Positions 10,401 through 19,712 of a stretch of DNA of 64,000 nucleotides are shown here, piece by piece (position 1 is the first letter of the stretch; the number at the start of each line of letters is the position of its first letter). The translations under genes and the position numbers were made by a program. Source of the DNA: Thiodiazotropha sp050291245 (GTDB lineage Bacteria > Pseudomonadota > Gammaproteobacteria > Chromatiales > Chromatiaceae); NCBI GenBank assembly GCA_050291245.1, contig JBNKJP010000026.1, positions 18,642-82,641 of the forward strand, in the 5' to 3' direction. The notes under the pieces are model-generated. The model saw only the letters and a list, made by a program, of their open reading frames with translations, did not search any database and was not told the DNA's origin.

Positions 10401-10552
10401 GTCAGCGTCGGTAATGCCACTTTCGGCAGCAGATCGATCTGCAAACGGCTCAGGCTGACCAGCCCGAGCACCACCACCATCAGCGTCAGCATAGTCGTGA
10501 AGATGGGACGGCGCACACTGGCGCGGGCGAGTGTAGCCTGCCACAGATTCAT
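7427..10552 (-). CDS. RND efflux permease (HAE family, single TM4 aspartate)
   Basis: Inner-membrane RND permease of 1041 residues: N-terminal helix (RPIFTTMLTLMVVVLGLVSL), two large porter loops and two bundles of five to six helices. TM4 reads GVGMMVDSSVVVLENIF, so only one of the two adjacent aspartates of AcrB-type pumps is present. This variant is common in RND permeases of uncertain substrate. A gene cluster with its own adaptor lies upstream (17687-18868), but the two are separated by the giant signalling gene, whose stop overlaps this ATG (ATGA, 10549-10552). Translation of the permease is therefore probably coupled to that of the signalling protein. No outer-membrane channel gene is adjacent. 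Confidence 0.88.
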   Translation of the reverse strand: MNLWQATLARASVRRPIFTTMLTLMVVVLGLVSLSRLQIDLLPKVALPTLTVRTQYEGADPIVMERLVTQIVEEIVGTVPGVEELTSNSYEGNSSVKVKFGWGTPIDAAAVDVRATLEDEISELPDDIVGPRVSKFDVDTYPVVILGISSPLDPVELTQIVEDQVRYRFSRVPGVAQVDPWGGFNREVRVELDPIKLNALGLPLSDILNAIQDANLDLPAGKIERGPYEVTLRAPAEFDSLEQIRHTVIARQGGAVVTLGQIARVRDTYEKLTRIIRVNGEQGLRVAIRKQPEANTVEVARAVLEEVEKVNRAFPQIHITPVINQGNFIERAISNLARSVLYGGALAVLVLLFFLRDLRSTLVITLAIPISVVATFGLLYFNGFTLNLMTLGGLALGVGMMVDSSVVVLENIFRRQQEAKEGPTEASVRGTGEVASAVVAGTLTTLVIFLPLVFVQGVSGVLFKELAYVIMFSLFCALLVSLSLVPMLGSQLLKAGGKSGGTPPRKSVFAGLGRFATRLFQGLEAAYRHLLQGVLRHKTTTIVSALSLFVTSLLLTPYIGTEFIPPSDEGEVRVTGEMEVGTRLELIDRQTRLLEAQVYAAVPETRSSVVSITTSGTRGSAKAKGEIRLNLGPARERARSNQAIADALRNQLSDGIPGMKIRVRAPQGQFLLERILDTPEGVTVEVRGYDLETLDLLARQFSIEIKDVPGVTDVELSREAGIPQQEIHVDRQKVSDLGLSVRDVTEVIETAVAGSKAGEYRVAGNAYRILVQLESAQKRSIDEILDLTLSTPDGEQVALRNLVETTSGEGPVTIERKDQQRLVRVTANVAERDLGSVAADIQGRIAAIVRPIGYDLIISGNYEEQQKSFDELMVSLMLALLLVYMVLASQYESLGDPLVVMLSVPLAAIGVVLTLFLTDTTLNLQSAIGCIMLGGIVVNNAILLVDQAGRLRREGMPTEQALTEAGRRRLRPVLMTTLTTILALLPLALGIGEGADAQAPLARAVVGGLTVSTLITLVLIPAVYALFHGDAGRGERLQPGI

Positions 10553-13500
10553 GGTGTGTTGATGTTGTCCGAATTGGGTTTGGGCAGAACGCCTTTCGAC
10601 CGGTTAGCGTGATAATCCGCATACCATTTTTCCAATGACTGCGCCGGCATGGGATGACCCAGCCCGTATCCCTGTACCACGGGACAACCCAGACGTACCA
10701 GATGTTCGGCCTGGCGGGCGGTTTCCACGCCTTCCGCCACCACCCGCAGACCAAAAGCCTGACCCATGCTGATTACCCCGATCACGATCGCTTCGTCATC
10801 CGGATCCTCCAGCATATCGCGGACGAAGGATTGGTCGATTTTTAACTCCTGAATGCTCAATCGCCGCAGGTAGACCAGGGAGGAGTAGCCGGTACCGAAA
10901 TCATCCAGTGAGAAATCGATCCCCATTTCCACGCACTCTTTGATCACCTGCTCAATGGGTTCCAGTTCCTCGAGATCGGTGGTTTCGACAATCTCCATCA
11001 ACAAGCGGTGCTTGGGCATATCCGGCCAATGCGACGCCAGAATACGGCGCAGATCCTCGATAAAATTCCGATACTTGAGATGGCGCGGAAAGATATTGAT
11101 GCTGATTGGCAGATCGAGGTCTTTGTCACACCAGACCTTTGCCTGATGCACTGCCTGCTCGATCACCCAACGCCCCATGAGAAATGCCAGACGGTCGTTC
11201 TCGATACAGGGGAGAAACTCCACCGGGCCCAGCAGTCCGCGGGTGGGATCGTTCCAGCGCAGGAGCGCTTCGACACCGATCACCGAACCATCCACGTAAT
11301 TCACCTTGGGTTGGTAGTAGAGCTCGAACTGACCTCTGTCCAAACCCTGGCGGATGATACCCAACATCTCGACCCGAGCGGAAATCTGCCGCTCCATTTG
11401 CGCGTCAAAGATCTGATAACAGTTTTTACCCTGCTGTTTCGCCGAATACATGGCATGATCGGCATGGCGCAACAGGCTGTCCGCGTCCACATCGTCCTCC
11501 GGATAGAGGGTGACACCGATACTGGCGGATACCGACACCGGTTGCCCCTCGAGTAGCATCGGTTCGGTCACTTTTGCCAGTACACGCTCCAGTGCACCGT
11601 GACACTCGGATTCAGATTTGACATCGTTCCATAACAACACAAACTCGTCCCCACCCAACCGGGCCACGGTGTCATCGGCTCGAGAAAGCGACTCGAGCCG
11701 ACGCGCGATTTCGACCAGCATCAGATCCCCGCTTTCATGGCCAAACTGATCATTAATCGGCTTGAAACCATCGAGGTCGAGGTAGCAGACAGCCAGACTC
11801 ATTCCATGGCGTTGAGCACGTGCGATGGCCTGCTCCAAGCGATCACCGAGTAACCGCCGGTTGGGCACCGAAGTCAGGGTATCGTAGTGAGCGATTCGGT
11901 CGAGATCGGCCTCATGACGCTTGATCGGGCTGATATCGGTAAACGCGCCCACATAGTGCTGTAGTTGCCCCTGATCATCCTTGACCGCGACAATTGAAAG
12001 CTGCTCGGCGAAGATCTCCCCGGATTTGCGACGATTCCACAATTCGCCCTGCCACTCTCCCCGGGTATTGATCGAACGCCACATCTCCGCATAGAACCCC
12101 GGACTCTGGCGATCCGCGCTAAGCAGCTTTGGATTACGGCCAATCACCTCATCACGGCGATAACCGGTCAGACGGACAAACGCCGGATTGACATCGATGA
12201 TGCGATTCTGCGCATCGCTGATCAGTATCCCCTCCTGACTGCTGGCGAACACACTGGCCGCCAGACGCAGACGATCCTCTGCCTGCTTGCGTTCCGTGAT
12301 ATCCAGCCCCGTTGAGAGTACCCCGACAATCTCCCCCGCTTCATTGCGTTCCGCCACCATGGTAATGAAATGAGTTTCAACCTTGCCATCGACAGCGGGT
12401 ACTTCAAGTTCGTAGGAACCCTCTTTCCCCGTTTCCAGGGTATGAGTCACGGCTTGCTGAAACCTTGCCATCTCGCTGGACATCTCCCCGGGGCGTAACC
12501 CCCTGACTGCTTCGAATCGCAAGGGAAAATTGGATTTCAACCTAGGATTGAAGTAGATCAGACGACCCTTCCGGTCATATCGGGCGATATTGATCGGCGC
12601 ATTCTCGGCTAATGTGCGAAACAGACGTTCGCTCGTTGCAAGCCGCTGCTCGGCCTGTTTGCGTTCTGTGATATCCGTGAACATGGCCAGCGAACCATGG
12701 AAACGGCCATCCTCATGATAGATGGGGGCGCCGGATATCAGAGTCCAGAGTTCCGAACCGTCCTTGCGACGCATGCGACGCTCATAGGTTTCTGAGAGGC
12801 CTCTCTTTCTGTTTGTCGACCTCAGGTTGTGATCCGGGATGTTTTCTTGAAAAAGAAATTCCGTGAAGTTGCGACCTGACAATTCATTATGTTCACAACC
12901 CATCATCTCGGTCATACGCTCGTTGGCAAAGACCGTATCGGCATTTTCATCCATGATCCAGATGCCTTCATTGGCGGTTTCGAACAATTGCCGATAACGT
13001 GCTTCACTTTGTTGCAACGCCCTGTAGGTCCGGGCATTCTGCAGAGAAATCGCGGCCTGAGCGACAAGGGTTTCGAGCACCGCAAGATTGTCAGCCGTGA
13101 AGGCGCCGGCAGTCAGGTTGTTTTCCAGGTAGACAATACCGGAAAGTCTGTGCTGTCGCTTGATCGGCAGGCAAAGCAGGGATCGTGGGCGTGCCTGACG
13201 CAGGTATTCGTCTTTGGCGAAATCACCGGCATCCTTGCGCGCATCAGCCAACAGGACCGAAGTGCCGGCGTGCCTGACATAGTTGATGATCGACTGTGCC
13301 ATGCCGTATGCCTGTGAGGTTAATGCGCGTTGGTAATGGATCCGGCCATCATCACCGGCAACCGCAAACAGCTCGGAATCGGGCGCGACATAGAGGTAAC
13401 CTTTCTGCGCACCGGCATTCTCCATGACGATACGCAGCAGCGTCTCCGAAAGCCGCTCTTGCTCGATCTCACTGGAGATTGCATGCTGGGCCTTGATGAT

Positions 13501-16500
13501 CGCCATGACATCAAGATGCGCGGCTTTAGCGGCAAGCAATCGCAGTTCCACACTCGCTTCATCCGCCAGCCAGGGGTGCCGCGTTTCAAGTTGTTTGACT
13601 TTCGCCTCGGCACCCCACCGGGCGTAGACATAACGTGCTTCCCTCAAATAGTCCTTTGATGCGTTAATGAATCCCCGGCTGGCATGAAAGCGGGCGGCGG
13701 CCTCATTGGACATCGCCTCCCAATGCAGAAAACCTTCCTGCCGGGCCGCCTCGATGGCTTGATCGTATTGTCTCTCCGCCGTGTGTTCGTCACCTTCGAT
13801 TTCAGATATTTCCGCGGCTACCAGCAGATGTTTCGCGGAAAAATTGGCAGGGCAATGCTCGGCCCAATAAGCGAGTTTGTGTTTATAGTCAAGTAAAGTG
13901 GTTGCTGTCTTGGTTCGAGCTGTCGTGCTGTTCTTCTGATATCCGTGGGTTAGTGTAAGTGCCGATAAAAAGTAAAACATCGCCTCCATGGGCTGAGACA
14001 GGACGGCTGGCAGTATTTTTCCGGCTTGTTCCGTATGGTGTCGAGCGGTAGCGGTGTCGTCCATCAAGATAGCAACCAGGGCCTTCATCAAATGGTAATA
14101 GGTTACACCACAGGTGAAAGAGGCATCTTCAATCTTCTCGACACAGGCAAGCTCACTGATATTGTCATCACTGAAAGAGACTGCCCCGTCGGTCTTACCC
14201 ATCAGGCATTTGATAAACTGCTGTTCCAGCACGATGGACTGAAGAATCGCCGTATTCTTGCTGCTCAAAGCGAATTCGGCATATTGACGGGAGAATTCAA
14301 GCACCTTGTCGAGAGTGTCTCCGCGCTCAACCGCCTGCCAAACGATGGAGTAGGCAATATAGTTGGCATGCGCCAGACTACCGCTGTCTAAACAAATGTC
14401 GAATCCACGCTGCAATATCGGGAAATCGGTGGAAAATGGTTTGAGCCAGAAGTTGATATGGTTGCCATGCAGATAGAGGGCGTTGCCTCGCTGGCCGATA
14501 TCATTGAAACGCTCACTCAGACGAATGGCCGCTTCTGAAAATGCGTATGCGGCATTATGATCGCCATAAACCGATGCCTGAAGGATGGCGAAACCGCTGA
14601 AAGCATTCGTGGTTATTTTCGTCAATCCGTATTTGAGTGCGGAGTTTACCCCCTTGAGCACGAGTAGCGGAAAAATCTGAGGTGTACTGCCGCTATAGGC
14701 CGGACCGTTCATATTACTGAGGAGTTGCGTGATCGCTCTGACCTTTGGGTCTGTCGTTTCCGCCTCATCCACGAGTTCGCCAATATCGCGACCTCTCAGA
14801 TTCGATTTTACTTCTGCAAATTCCGCTTCGATCGCCTGTTTTAGACTCGCCTCATCCTCTGGAATGATCACACCCAAGAGTCTCAGCCCCTCGATCCCTA
14901 TCGAGACTGCTTCATCATAACGACCGGCAATGGGATAGACCGCTACCCGCAAGTTATACACGCTGGCTCGGTGCAAATCGGTTTTCGCCTTCGCCAACAC
15001 TTTACTCACAAGCCGGTCTGCTTGTTCAAAGGCGCCGATCAGGTATTCTGTCTCAGCCCAGTCGAGATGGAGTGCAAACTGAAAATCGTAATCGCTCGTC
15101 CAAGCACTATCAGGAAGCAGTGAGGCGGCAGCGGCGAAATAGTCGCATGCCGAGGCATAGGCAATCGAACTCCGGGCCTTTGCCGCGGCTCGCGCATTGA
15201 GTCTGGCTAATGCTGCCCTTTCCTCGGTATCGGAGATCAACGCCACACCCCGATTGAGCTGGTTGACCACATCGAACAGATGAATGTTCAACGCTTCGGC
15301 TGAGGCTTGCCGCCAAAGTCGCCTGCCGATCTGTAGATGCGCGGCCTTTCGATCCTGTTTCGGTATTAACGCGTAAGCGGCCTCCTGAATGCGGTCATGC
15401 AGGAAGGCGACCGTTTCATCCTGGTGCACCAACATTCCAGCGAAAACGGCTGCTTGCAGCGCGGCGATCGTCTCACGCTCAGGTACACCCTGAATTAAGG
15501 CCAGATTCGCAATCGTTGCCTTGTTGCCGAGACACGAGAGTTGCTTCAGGTATGCCAGTGTTTGCGGACTGAATCGTTTCAGCTTGGTAATCATCAAATC
15601 CGTTACGCTGTCACTAAACCCTTTGGCGTGAATGCGATCGAGATTCCAGTGCCAACGTGTCGCCCTTGCATCGAAGGCGACCAGCCCGCCCTCCTCGAGC
15701 TCGGTTAGAAATTGAATGACAAAGAACGGATTGCCGCCGGTCTTTTCGAAGATCATGCGTGCCAGCGGTTGCGCATTGACTTCACCACAATGGAAGGTGT
15801 CATCCACCAAGTGTTGCAGTTCCGATATCGCCAGCGGCTTGAGTTGAATGATGTGTACTGCCGCGTCGGCCTGGAGCAGGGACTCGATCGTGCGCCTCAG
15901 GGGATGCTTGGGACCGACCTCGTTGTCGCGATAAGCCCCGAGCAGAAGAAGGTTTTTGATATCGGGATGAACGATCAGATGCTCGAGCAGATTCAGAGTC
16001 GCGTCGTCGAGCCATTGCAAGTCATCGAGGAACAGAACCAGGGGTTGTTTTGGACGGGCAAAGACGTTGATCAGGCTGCGGAATGTTCGGTTGAAGCGGT
16101 TCTGCGCGTCCTGTGGTGGAACATCCTGCAGTTGCGGCTGTTCACCGATAAGCGATCCGAGTTCGGGCACAAGATCCGTGAGCAAGCGACCGTTGGGTGA
16201 TATTGCATCTTGAAGGGTTTCCCGCCATTCAGCCACTTCGGCTTCGCTCAAACTCAGTATCTGGTTGACCAGTGAGCGTATCGCTTGGGCCAGGGTTGAA
16301 TAGGGCCTGTCATGCCAATACTGGTCATATTTTCCGACCGCATAGAGGGCCTGCGAGTCGATCAAAACCTTGTGAAGTTCATTTACGAGCGTTGACTTCC
16401 CCACCCCCGAGTAGCCCGAAACAAGGACCAGTTCCGGCTTTCCCCTGGCGGCGACCCGATGAAAGGCGTCGACCAGGCTCGCTACCTCCTGTTCCCGACC

Positions 16501-17421
16501 ATAGAGCGTCTGAGGAATTAAAAGATGGTCTGGAACATCATTCTCGCCGAGGGTAAACGGGGTGATGGTTTGATGGATCCGCCAGTCCTGCGCACAGCGC
16601 TGCAGATCACTTTTCAGCCCGCGTGCGGTCTGGTAGCGGTCATTGGCGGACTTTTCCAGGAGTTTCAAGATAATCTCAGAGAGTACCTGAGGAACGGAGT
16701 CCAGACGTTCCCGAGGTGGTAGCGGCGCAAGCGCGATGTGGCAGTGCACCCATGCCAAGGGATCTGATGCGTCAAACGGTAACAACCCGGTGAGCATACG
16801 ATAGAAGATCACCCCCAGGGCATAGAGATCGCTGCGGAAATCAACCAGACGATTCATCCTCCCTGTCTGTTCCGGTGCCAAATAGGGGGCTGAGCTTAAT
16901 AAGAGCACCGATGGCTGGTTGACCTGCCCTTGCCTGCCGCTACTGTAGGCGAGACCGAAACCGGTGAGTTTTACCTGACCATGGGGGGTAGCAAAGAGGT
17001 ATTCCGGCATGAGATTGCCATGCACCAAGCCCTTATCGTGAACCGCCGTCAGGGCCTCAACCGCCCCAATCGCAATCCGCAGGAAGGTCTCAACCGCTAG
17101 TGGCGTCTGTATCAGGGATGTGAGTGGTGAATAGGGGCAGTCTTCCAGCACCAGTACCATCCGACTGTTGCTCCGCTCGATGGAGATCGGCCGTATGACA
17201 CGGGTTGGATCCAACTCCCGGGCAACCTCGAATTCATGTTCGAGCTGACGAAGAATTGATACCGGAGGATGTAGCTGTACTGGGGCCTTGATAAGCCGGG
17301 TCCGACCCTCCTTCGAACGGACATGGAAAAAGGAAAAATGTCCGGTTTCACAGAGGAGTAAAGGGTTTTCATACTCCAGATCCGCGAACTTATTGGGAAT
17401 GGTACTCTGAATACCTTGCAT
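10549..17421 (-). CDS. Giant pseudokinase - AAA ATPase - TPR-like - GAF - three PAS - GGDEF - EAL signalling protein
   Basis: About 2290 residues, cytoplasmic, no clear transmembrane segment. Order, numbered from a possible upstream TTG at 17484: Ser/Thr kinase-like domain (about 35-300), AAA_16 ATPase with Walker A SGYSGVGKST (about 355) and Walker B LVLFLDDLQWLDD (about 485), a long helical region (690-1320), GAF (1325-1495), three PAS domains (1510-1870), GGDEF (1870-2030) and EAL (2045-2300). The kinase part lacks catalytic residues: the HRD region is HGNLMPEYLF and DFG is GFG, so it is probably a pseudokinase. GGDEF and its RADD I-site are intact, and the EAL domain keeps EALLRW, DDFGTG, KIDQSF and EGVET. 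It may therefore both make and degrade c-di-GMP. The ATG at 17421 has a weak ribosome site; the TTG at 17484 is the alternative start. Confidence 0.85.
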   Translation of the reverse strand: MQGIQSTIPNKFADLEYENPLLLCETGHFSFFHVRSKEGRTRLIKAPVQLHPPVSILRQLEHEFEVARELDPTRVIRPISIERSNSRMVLVLEDCPYSPLTSLIQTPLAVETFLRIAIGAVEALTAVHDKGLVHGNLMPEYLFATPHGQVKLTGFGLAYSSGRQGQVNQPSVLLLSSAPYLAPEQTGRMNRLVDFRSDLYALGVIFYRMLTGLLPFDASDPLAWVHCHIALAPLPPRERLDSVPQVLSEIILKLLEKSANDRYQTARGLKSDLQRCAQDWRIHQTITPFTLGENDVPDHLLIPQTLYGREQEVASLVDAFHRVAARGKPELVLVSGYSGVGKSTLVNELHKVLIDSQALYAVGKYDQYWHDRPYSTLAQAIRSLVNQILSLSEAEVAEWRETLQDAISPNGRLLTDLVPELGSLIGEQPQLQDVPPQDAQNRFNRTFRSLINVFARPKQPLVLFLDDLQWLDDATLNLLEHLIVHPDIKNLLLLGAYRDNEVGPKHPLRRTIESLLQADAAVHIIQLKPLAISELQHLVDDTFHCGEVNAQPLARMIFEKTGGNPFFVIQFLTELEEGGLVAFDARATRWHWNLDRIHAKGFSDSVTDLMITKLKRFSPQTLAYLKQLSCLGNKATIANLALIQGVPERETIAALQAAVFAGMLVHQDETVAFLHDRIQEAAYALIPKQDRKAAHLQIGRRLWRQASAEALNIHLFDVVNQLNRGVALISDTEERAALARLNARAAAKARSSIAYASACDYFAAAASLLPDSAWTSDYDFQFALHLDWAETEYLIGAFEQADRLVSKVLAKAKTDLHRASVYNLRVAVYPIAGRYDEAVSIGIEGLRLLGVIIPEDEASLKQAIEAEFAEVKSNLRGRDIGELVDEAETTDPKVRAITQLLSNMNGPAYSGSTPQIFPLLVLKGVNSALKYGLTKITTNAFSGFAILQASVYGDHNAAYAFSEAAIRLSERFNDIGQRGNALYLHGNHINFWLKPFSTDFPILQRGFDICLDSGSLAHANYIAYSIVWQAVERGDTLDKVLEFSRQYAEFALSSKNTAILQSIVLEQQFIKCLMGKTDGAVSFSDDNISELACVEKIEDASFTCGVTYYHLMKALVAILMDDTATARHHTEQAGKILPAVLSQPMEAMFYFLSALTLTHGYQKNSTTARTKTATTLLDYKHKLAYWAEHCPANFSAKHLLVAAEISEIEGDEHTAERQYDQAIEAARQEGFLHWEAMSNEAAARFHASRGFINASKDYLREARYVYARWGAEAKVKQLETRHPWLADEASVELRLLAAKAAHLDVMAIIKAQHAISSEIEQERLSETLLRIVMENAGAQKGYLYVAPDSELFAVAGDDGRIHYQRALTSQAYGMAQSIINYVRHAGTSVLLADARKDAGDFAKDEYLRQARPRSLLCLPIKRQHRLSGIVYLENNLTAGAFTADNLAVLETLVAQAAISLQNARTYRALQQSEARYRQLFETANEGIWIMDENADTVFANERMTEMMGCEHNELSGRNFTEFLFQENIPDHNLRSTNRKRGLSETYERRMRRKDGSELWTLISGAPIYHEDGRFHGSLAMFTDITERKQAEQRLATSERLFRTLAENAPINIARYDRKGRLIYFNPRLKSNFPLRFEAVRGLRPGEMSSEMARFQQAVTHTLETGKEGSYELEVPAVDGKVETHFITMVAERNEAGEIVGVLSTGLDITERKQAEDRLRLAASVFASSQEGILISDAQNRIIDVNPAFVRLTGYRRDEVIGRNPKLLSADRQSPGFYAEMWRSINTRGEWQGELWNRRKSGEIFAEQLSIVAVKDDQGQLQHYVGAFTDISPIKRHEADLDRIAHYDTLTSVPNRRLLGDRLEQAIARAQRHGMSLAVCYLDLDGFKPINDQFGHESGDLMLVEIARRLESLSRADDTVARLGGDEFVLLWNDVKSESECHGALERVLAKVTEPMLLEGQPVSVSASIGVTLYPEDDVDADSLLRHADHAMYSAKQQGKNCYQIFDAQMERQISARVEMLGIIRQGLDRGQFELYYQPKVNYVDGSVIGVEALLRWNDPTRGLLGPVEFLPCIENDRLAFLMGRWVIEQAVHQAKVWCDKDLDLPISINIFPRHLKYRNFIEDLRRILASHWPDMPKHRLLMEIVETTDLEELEPIEQVIKECVEMGIDFSLDDFGTGYSSLVYLRRLSIQELKIDQSFVRDMLEDPDDEAIVIGVISMGQAFGLRVVAEGVETARQAEHLVRLGCPVVQGYGLGHPMPAQSLEKWYADYHANRSKGVLPKPNSDNINTP

Positions 17422-17686
17422 GTCGCTCACGTCAACCTGAACCGAATTCGAAGCACGGTCATTGAGTTTTTCGTTGCCAATCAACGGTAAAACCGTGTAT
17501 TCCCTTCCAACTACCCCCCTGTCACACGGTTAACCAACAATTATTAATAATACCTTAAGTCGGATGTTTGGGAGCATTTCACCACCGAATACAGGGATGA
17601 CAGGAATAGAGATACCAATCCCCGTATGGAAGGAACCGAGCGAACCCTTCCTTGGGTATCCCTTGGGGCACGACACCCAAACAAGG

Positions 17687-18868
17687 TTAGGGTGTGTCAC
17701 CCTTGCCTGGATGGCTAATGACGATGGTAGAACCGTCATCCAGTAACTGCTGACCCAGCACCACAACACGACCTTCGAGACCCTTTCCGGCGATCGCCAC
17801 CCTTTGCCCATGGCGGATTCCAGGGGTAACGGGCCGCCAGCTGACCTGAAGACCTTGTGCATCGACCATGAAAACGCCATCCTGGCCTTCGCGCTTGGCC
17901 AGTGCCTGCTCAGGCACAATAACCACCGATTCGGCACGCTTAAGTACCAGATCGGCGCGTACGAAAAGACCGGGTCTGAGCCGCCGATCCGGATTCTCAA
18001 CCCGCAGTTCGACCCGAGCCTGACGTGTGTTCTCGCGAAACACTGGGGAGATACGTACAATCTCGGCTGCAAAGTGCTCACCGGGATAGGCATCCGTGGT
18101 CAGACTGGCCTGTTGCCCTGGGTACAGGCTCGTATAGTCCCGTTCGGTGACAAAAATGGCCGCCTTCATGGGCTCGAGCTCCACGATACGTAGCAACTGG
18201 GCATTGGCGCTGACGGTCTCCCCCTCGTCGACGAATCGCTCCGCCACGACCCGCCGTTCGCTGCCACTGTTCCAGTCGGCCTTGACTTGGGTATAGCCGA
18301 GCCGGATACGCGCCGTCTCCAGCGCTGCCTGGGCACGGTCCACCTGGGCCCTGGTTACCGACACGTGGGCCGCTTTGGCGAGCTGATCCGCCATGGCTAT
18401 ATCGCGCTGGGACTCGGAACTGACCCCCTTTTTGCGCAGTTGATCGATCCGCTTCAGCTCCCGCTCGGCAATCTTCAACAGACTCTCGGCCTCGACCAGG
18501 TTGGCCTTGGCTACCGCCAGATCGGATTCCGCCTGGCGCTCCACCTGAATATATTCGTCATTATCGAGGCGGGCCACCACCTGGCCCCGAGAAACGATAT
18601 CAGCCAGGTCCACTCCAATCTGCTCGATGCGGCCACTCACCTTGGGGGCGACCACGAATTCCGAGAAGGCCTGCAGGGTGCCGGAGAAGGTTCGACGTAA
18701 TTCCATGCTACCGATCCGGATATCGGCCACCTCGACCGGAATCGGGAGGGGCGGTACTTTGTTTTTTGTATGGCCATTGGTCTCTTTAAAACCCTCGAAG
18801 AACTTCCCGCCAATAGCGCCGGCAATCAGCAGAATGACAGGTAACAACAACCAGATTTTGTTTTTCAT
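17687..18868 (-). CDS. RND periplasmic adaptor (membrane-fusion protein)
   Basis: Adaptor of 393 residues. The N-terminal membrane anchor KIWLLLPVILLIAGAIGG is followed by the first lipoyl half (SGRIEQIGVDLADIVSRGQVVARLD), an alpha-helical hairpin (about 95-170), the second lipoyl half and beta-barrel domains ending near GLEGRVVVLGQQLLDDGSTI. It links an inner-membrane RND pump to an outer-membrane channel in the periplasm. It is the first gene of the minus-strand set adaptor - giant signalling protein - permease. The interval to the signalling gene (about 200-265 nt depending on its start) has no terminator that I can see. ATG at 18868 is preferred over the TTG one codon upstream. Confidence 0.85.
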   Translation of the reverse strand: MKNKIWLLLPVILLIAGAIGGKFFEGFKETNGHTKNKVPPLPIPVEVADIRIGSMELRRTFSGTLQAFSEFVVAPKVSGRIEQIGVDLADIVSRGQVVARLDNDEYIQVERQAESDLAVAKANLVEAESLLKIAERELKRIDQLRKKGVSSESQRDIAMADQLAKAAHVSVTRAQVDRAQAALETARIRLGYTQVKADWNSGSERRVVAERFVDEGETVSANAQLLRIVELEPMKAAIFVTERDYTSLYPGQQASLTTDAYPGEHFAAEIVRISPVFRENTRQARVELRVENPDRRLRPGLFVRADLVLKRAESVVIVPEQALAKREGQDGVFMVDAQGLQVSWRPVTPGIRHGQRVAIAGKGLEGRVVVLGQQLLDDGSTIVISHPGKGDTP

Positions 18869-19028
18869 CAATATAGGTGCCGGGTTTCAGGGTTATGAAT
18901 GCCTTCGGGTCAGCCTTATACCGGATAGACTGAGTTTAGAATAGAACCGCAAACAGACATATTAAGGTGCCGGGTTAATAATGAGTTATCCTTCTGTGGT
19001 CCATTTTCTTACCCGAGGCAGGCGCATT

Positions 19029-19643
19029 ATGTTCGACTGCAAACAGCATTGGGAAAACATCTATCGCAACCGATCCCCCGAGGAGGTGAGCTGGTATCAG
19101 GCAAGACCGCAACGCTCACTGGCGCTCATTCGATCCTGCTCCCTCGATCCAAACGATCCGATCATCGACATCGGGGGCGGAGCGTCACGTTTGATCGATC
19201 ATCTCATACAGGCCGGGTATCGGGACCTTTCAGTATTGGACATATCGGCGACTGCTCTGCAGCATGCTCGACAGCGCCTGGCTGAAAATGCCCGGCAGGT
19301 TCACTGGATCGAATCGGATATCACGACGTTCGACCCCCCTCGCAGGTTTGCCCTCTGGCATGATCGGGCCGTGTTTCATTTTCTCACCCAAGCCTTGGAC
19401 AGGGCGCGGTATGTCGCCACCCTGAGACAGGCACTGCCATCCGGCGGACAGCTGATCCTCGCCACCTTCGCCATCGGCGGGGCGATGAAATGCAGCGGAC
19501 TCGATATCGTCCAGTACGATGCTGAAAGGCTCTTGGAGGTGCTCGGATCGGGATTTAAACTATTGGAAGATCAACGGGAAGAGCACCGGACGCCCAGCCG
19601 GGCGATTCAGGCCTTTCAATACTTTCGTCTGCTGAAAACCTGA
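19029..19643 (+). CDS. Class I SAM-dependent methyltransferase
   Basis: Protein of 204 residues from the ATG at 19029, which has a GAGG-type ribosome site; an ATG 48 nt upstream adds residues not typical of the family. The opening FDCKQHWENIYRNRSPEEVSWYQARPQRSL is characteristic of a bacterial methyltransferase family. The SAM motif I is IIDIGGGASRLIDHLI (residues about 40-55), followed by DISATALQHARQRL and a motif II region ALWHDRAVFHFL. The substrate is unknown. It converges with the receiver-domain gene, so it appears monocistronic. Confidence 0.85.
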   Translation: MFDCKQHWENIYRNRSPEEVSWYQARPQRSLALIRSCSLDPNDPIIDIGGGASRLIDHLIQAGYRDLSVLDISATALQHARQRLAENARQVHWIESDITTFDPPRRFALWHDRAVFHFLTQALDRARYVATLRQALPSGGQLILATFAIGGAMKCSGLDIVQYDAERLLEVLGSGFKLLEDQREEHRTPSRAIQAFQYFRLLKT

Positions 19644-19712
19644 TTTTGAAGCGCTGATGATTCGATTAACAGTCCCGGTGAAGGCGCTTTTCAAACTGCC
19701 GCCACGGAAGGG

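Noticed and set aside
19644..19695. Shared bidirectional terminator between methyltransferase and receiver-domain genes
   Set aside because: The arms TTTTGAAGCGC and GCGCTTTTCAAA pair with a bulge, but the loop is about 29 nt, too long for a confident call.
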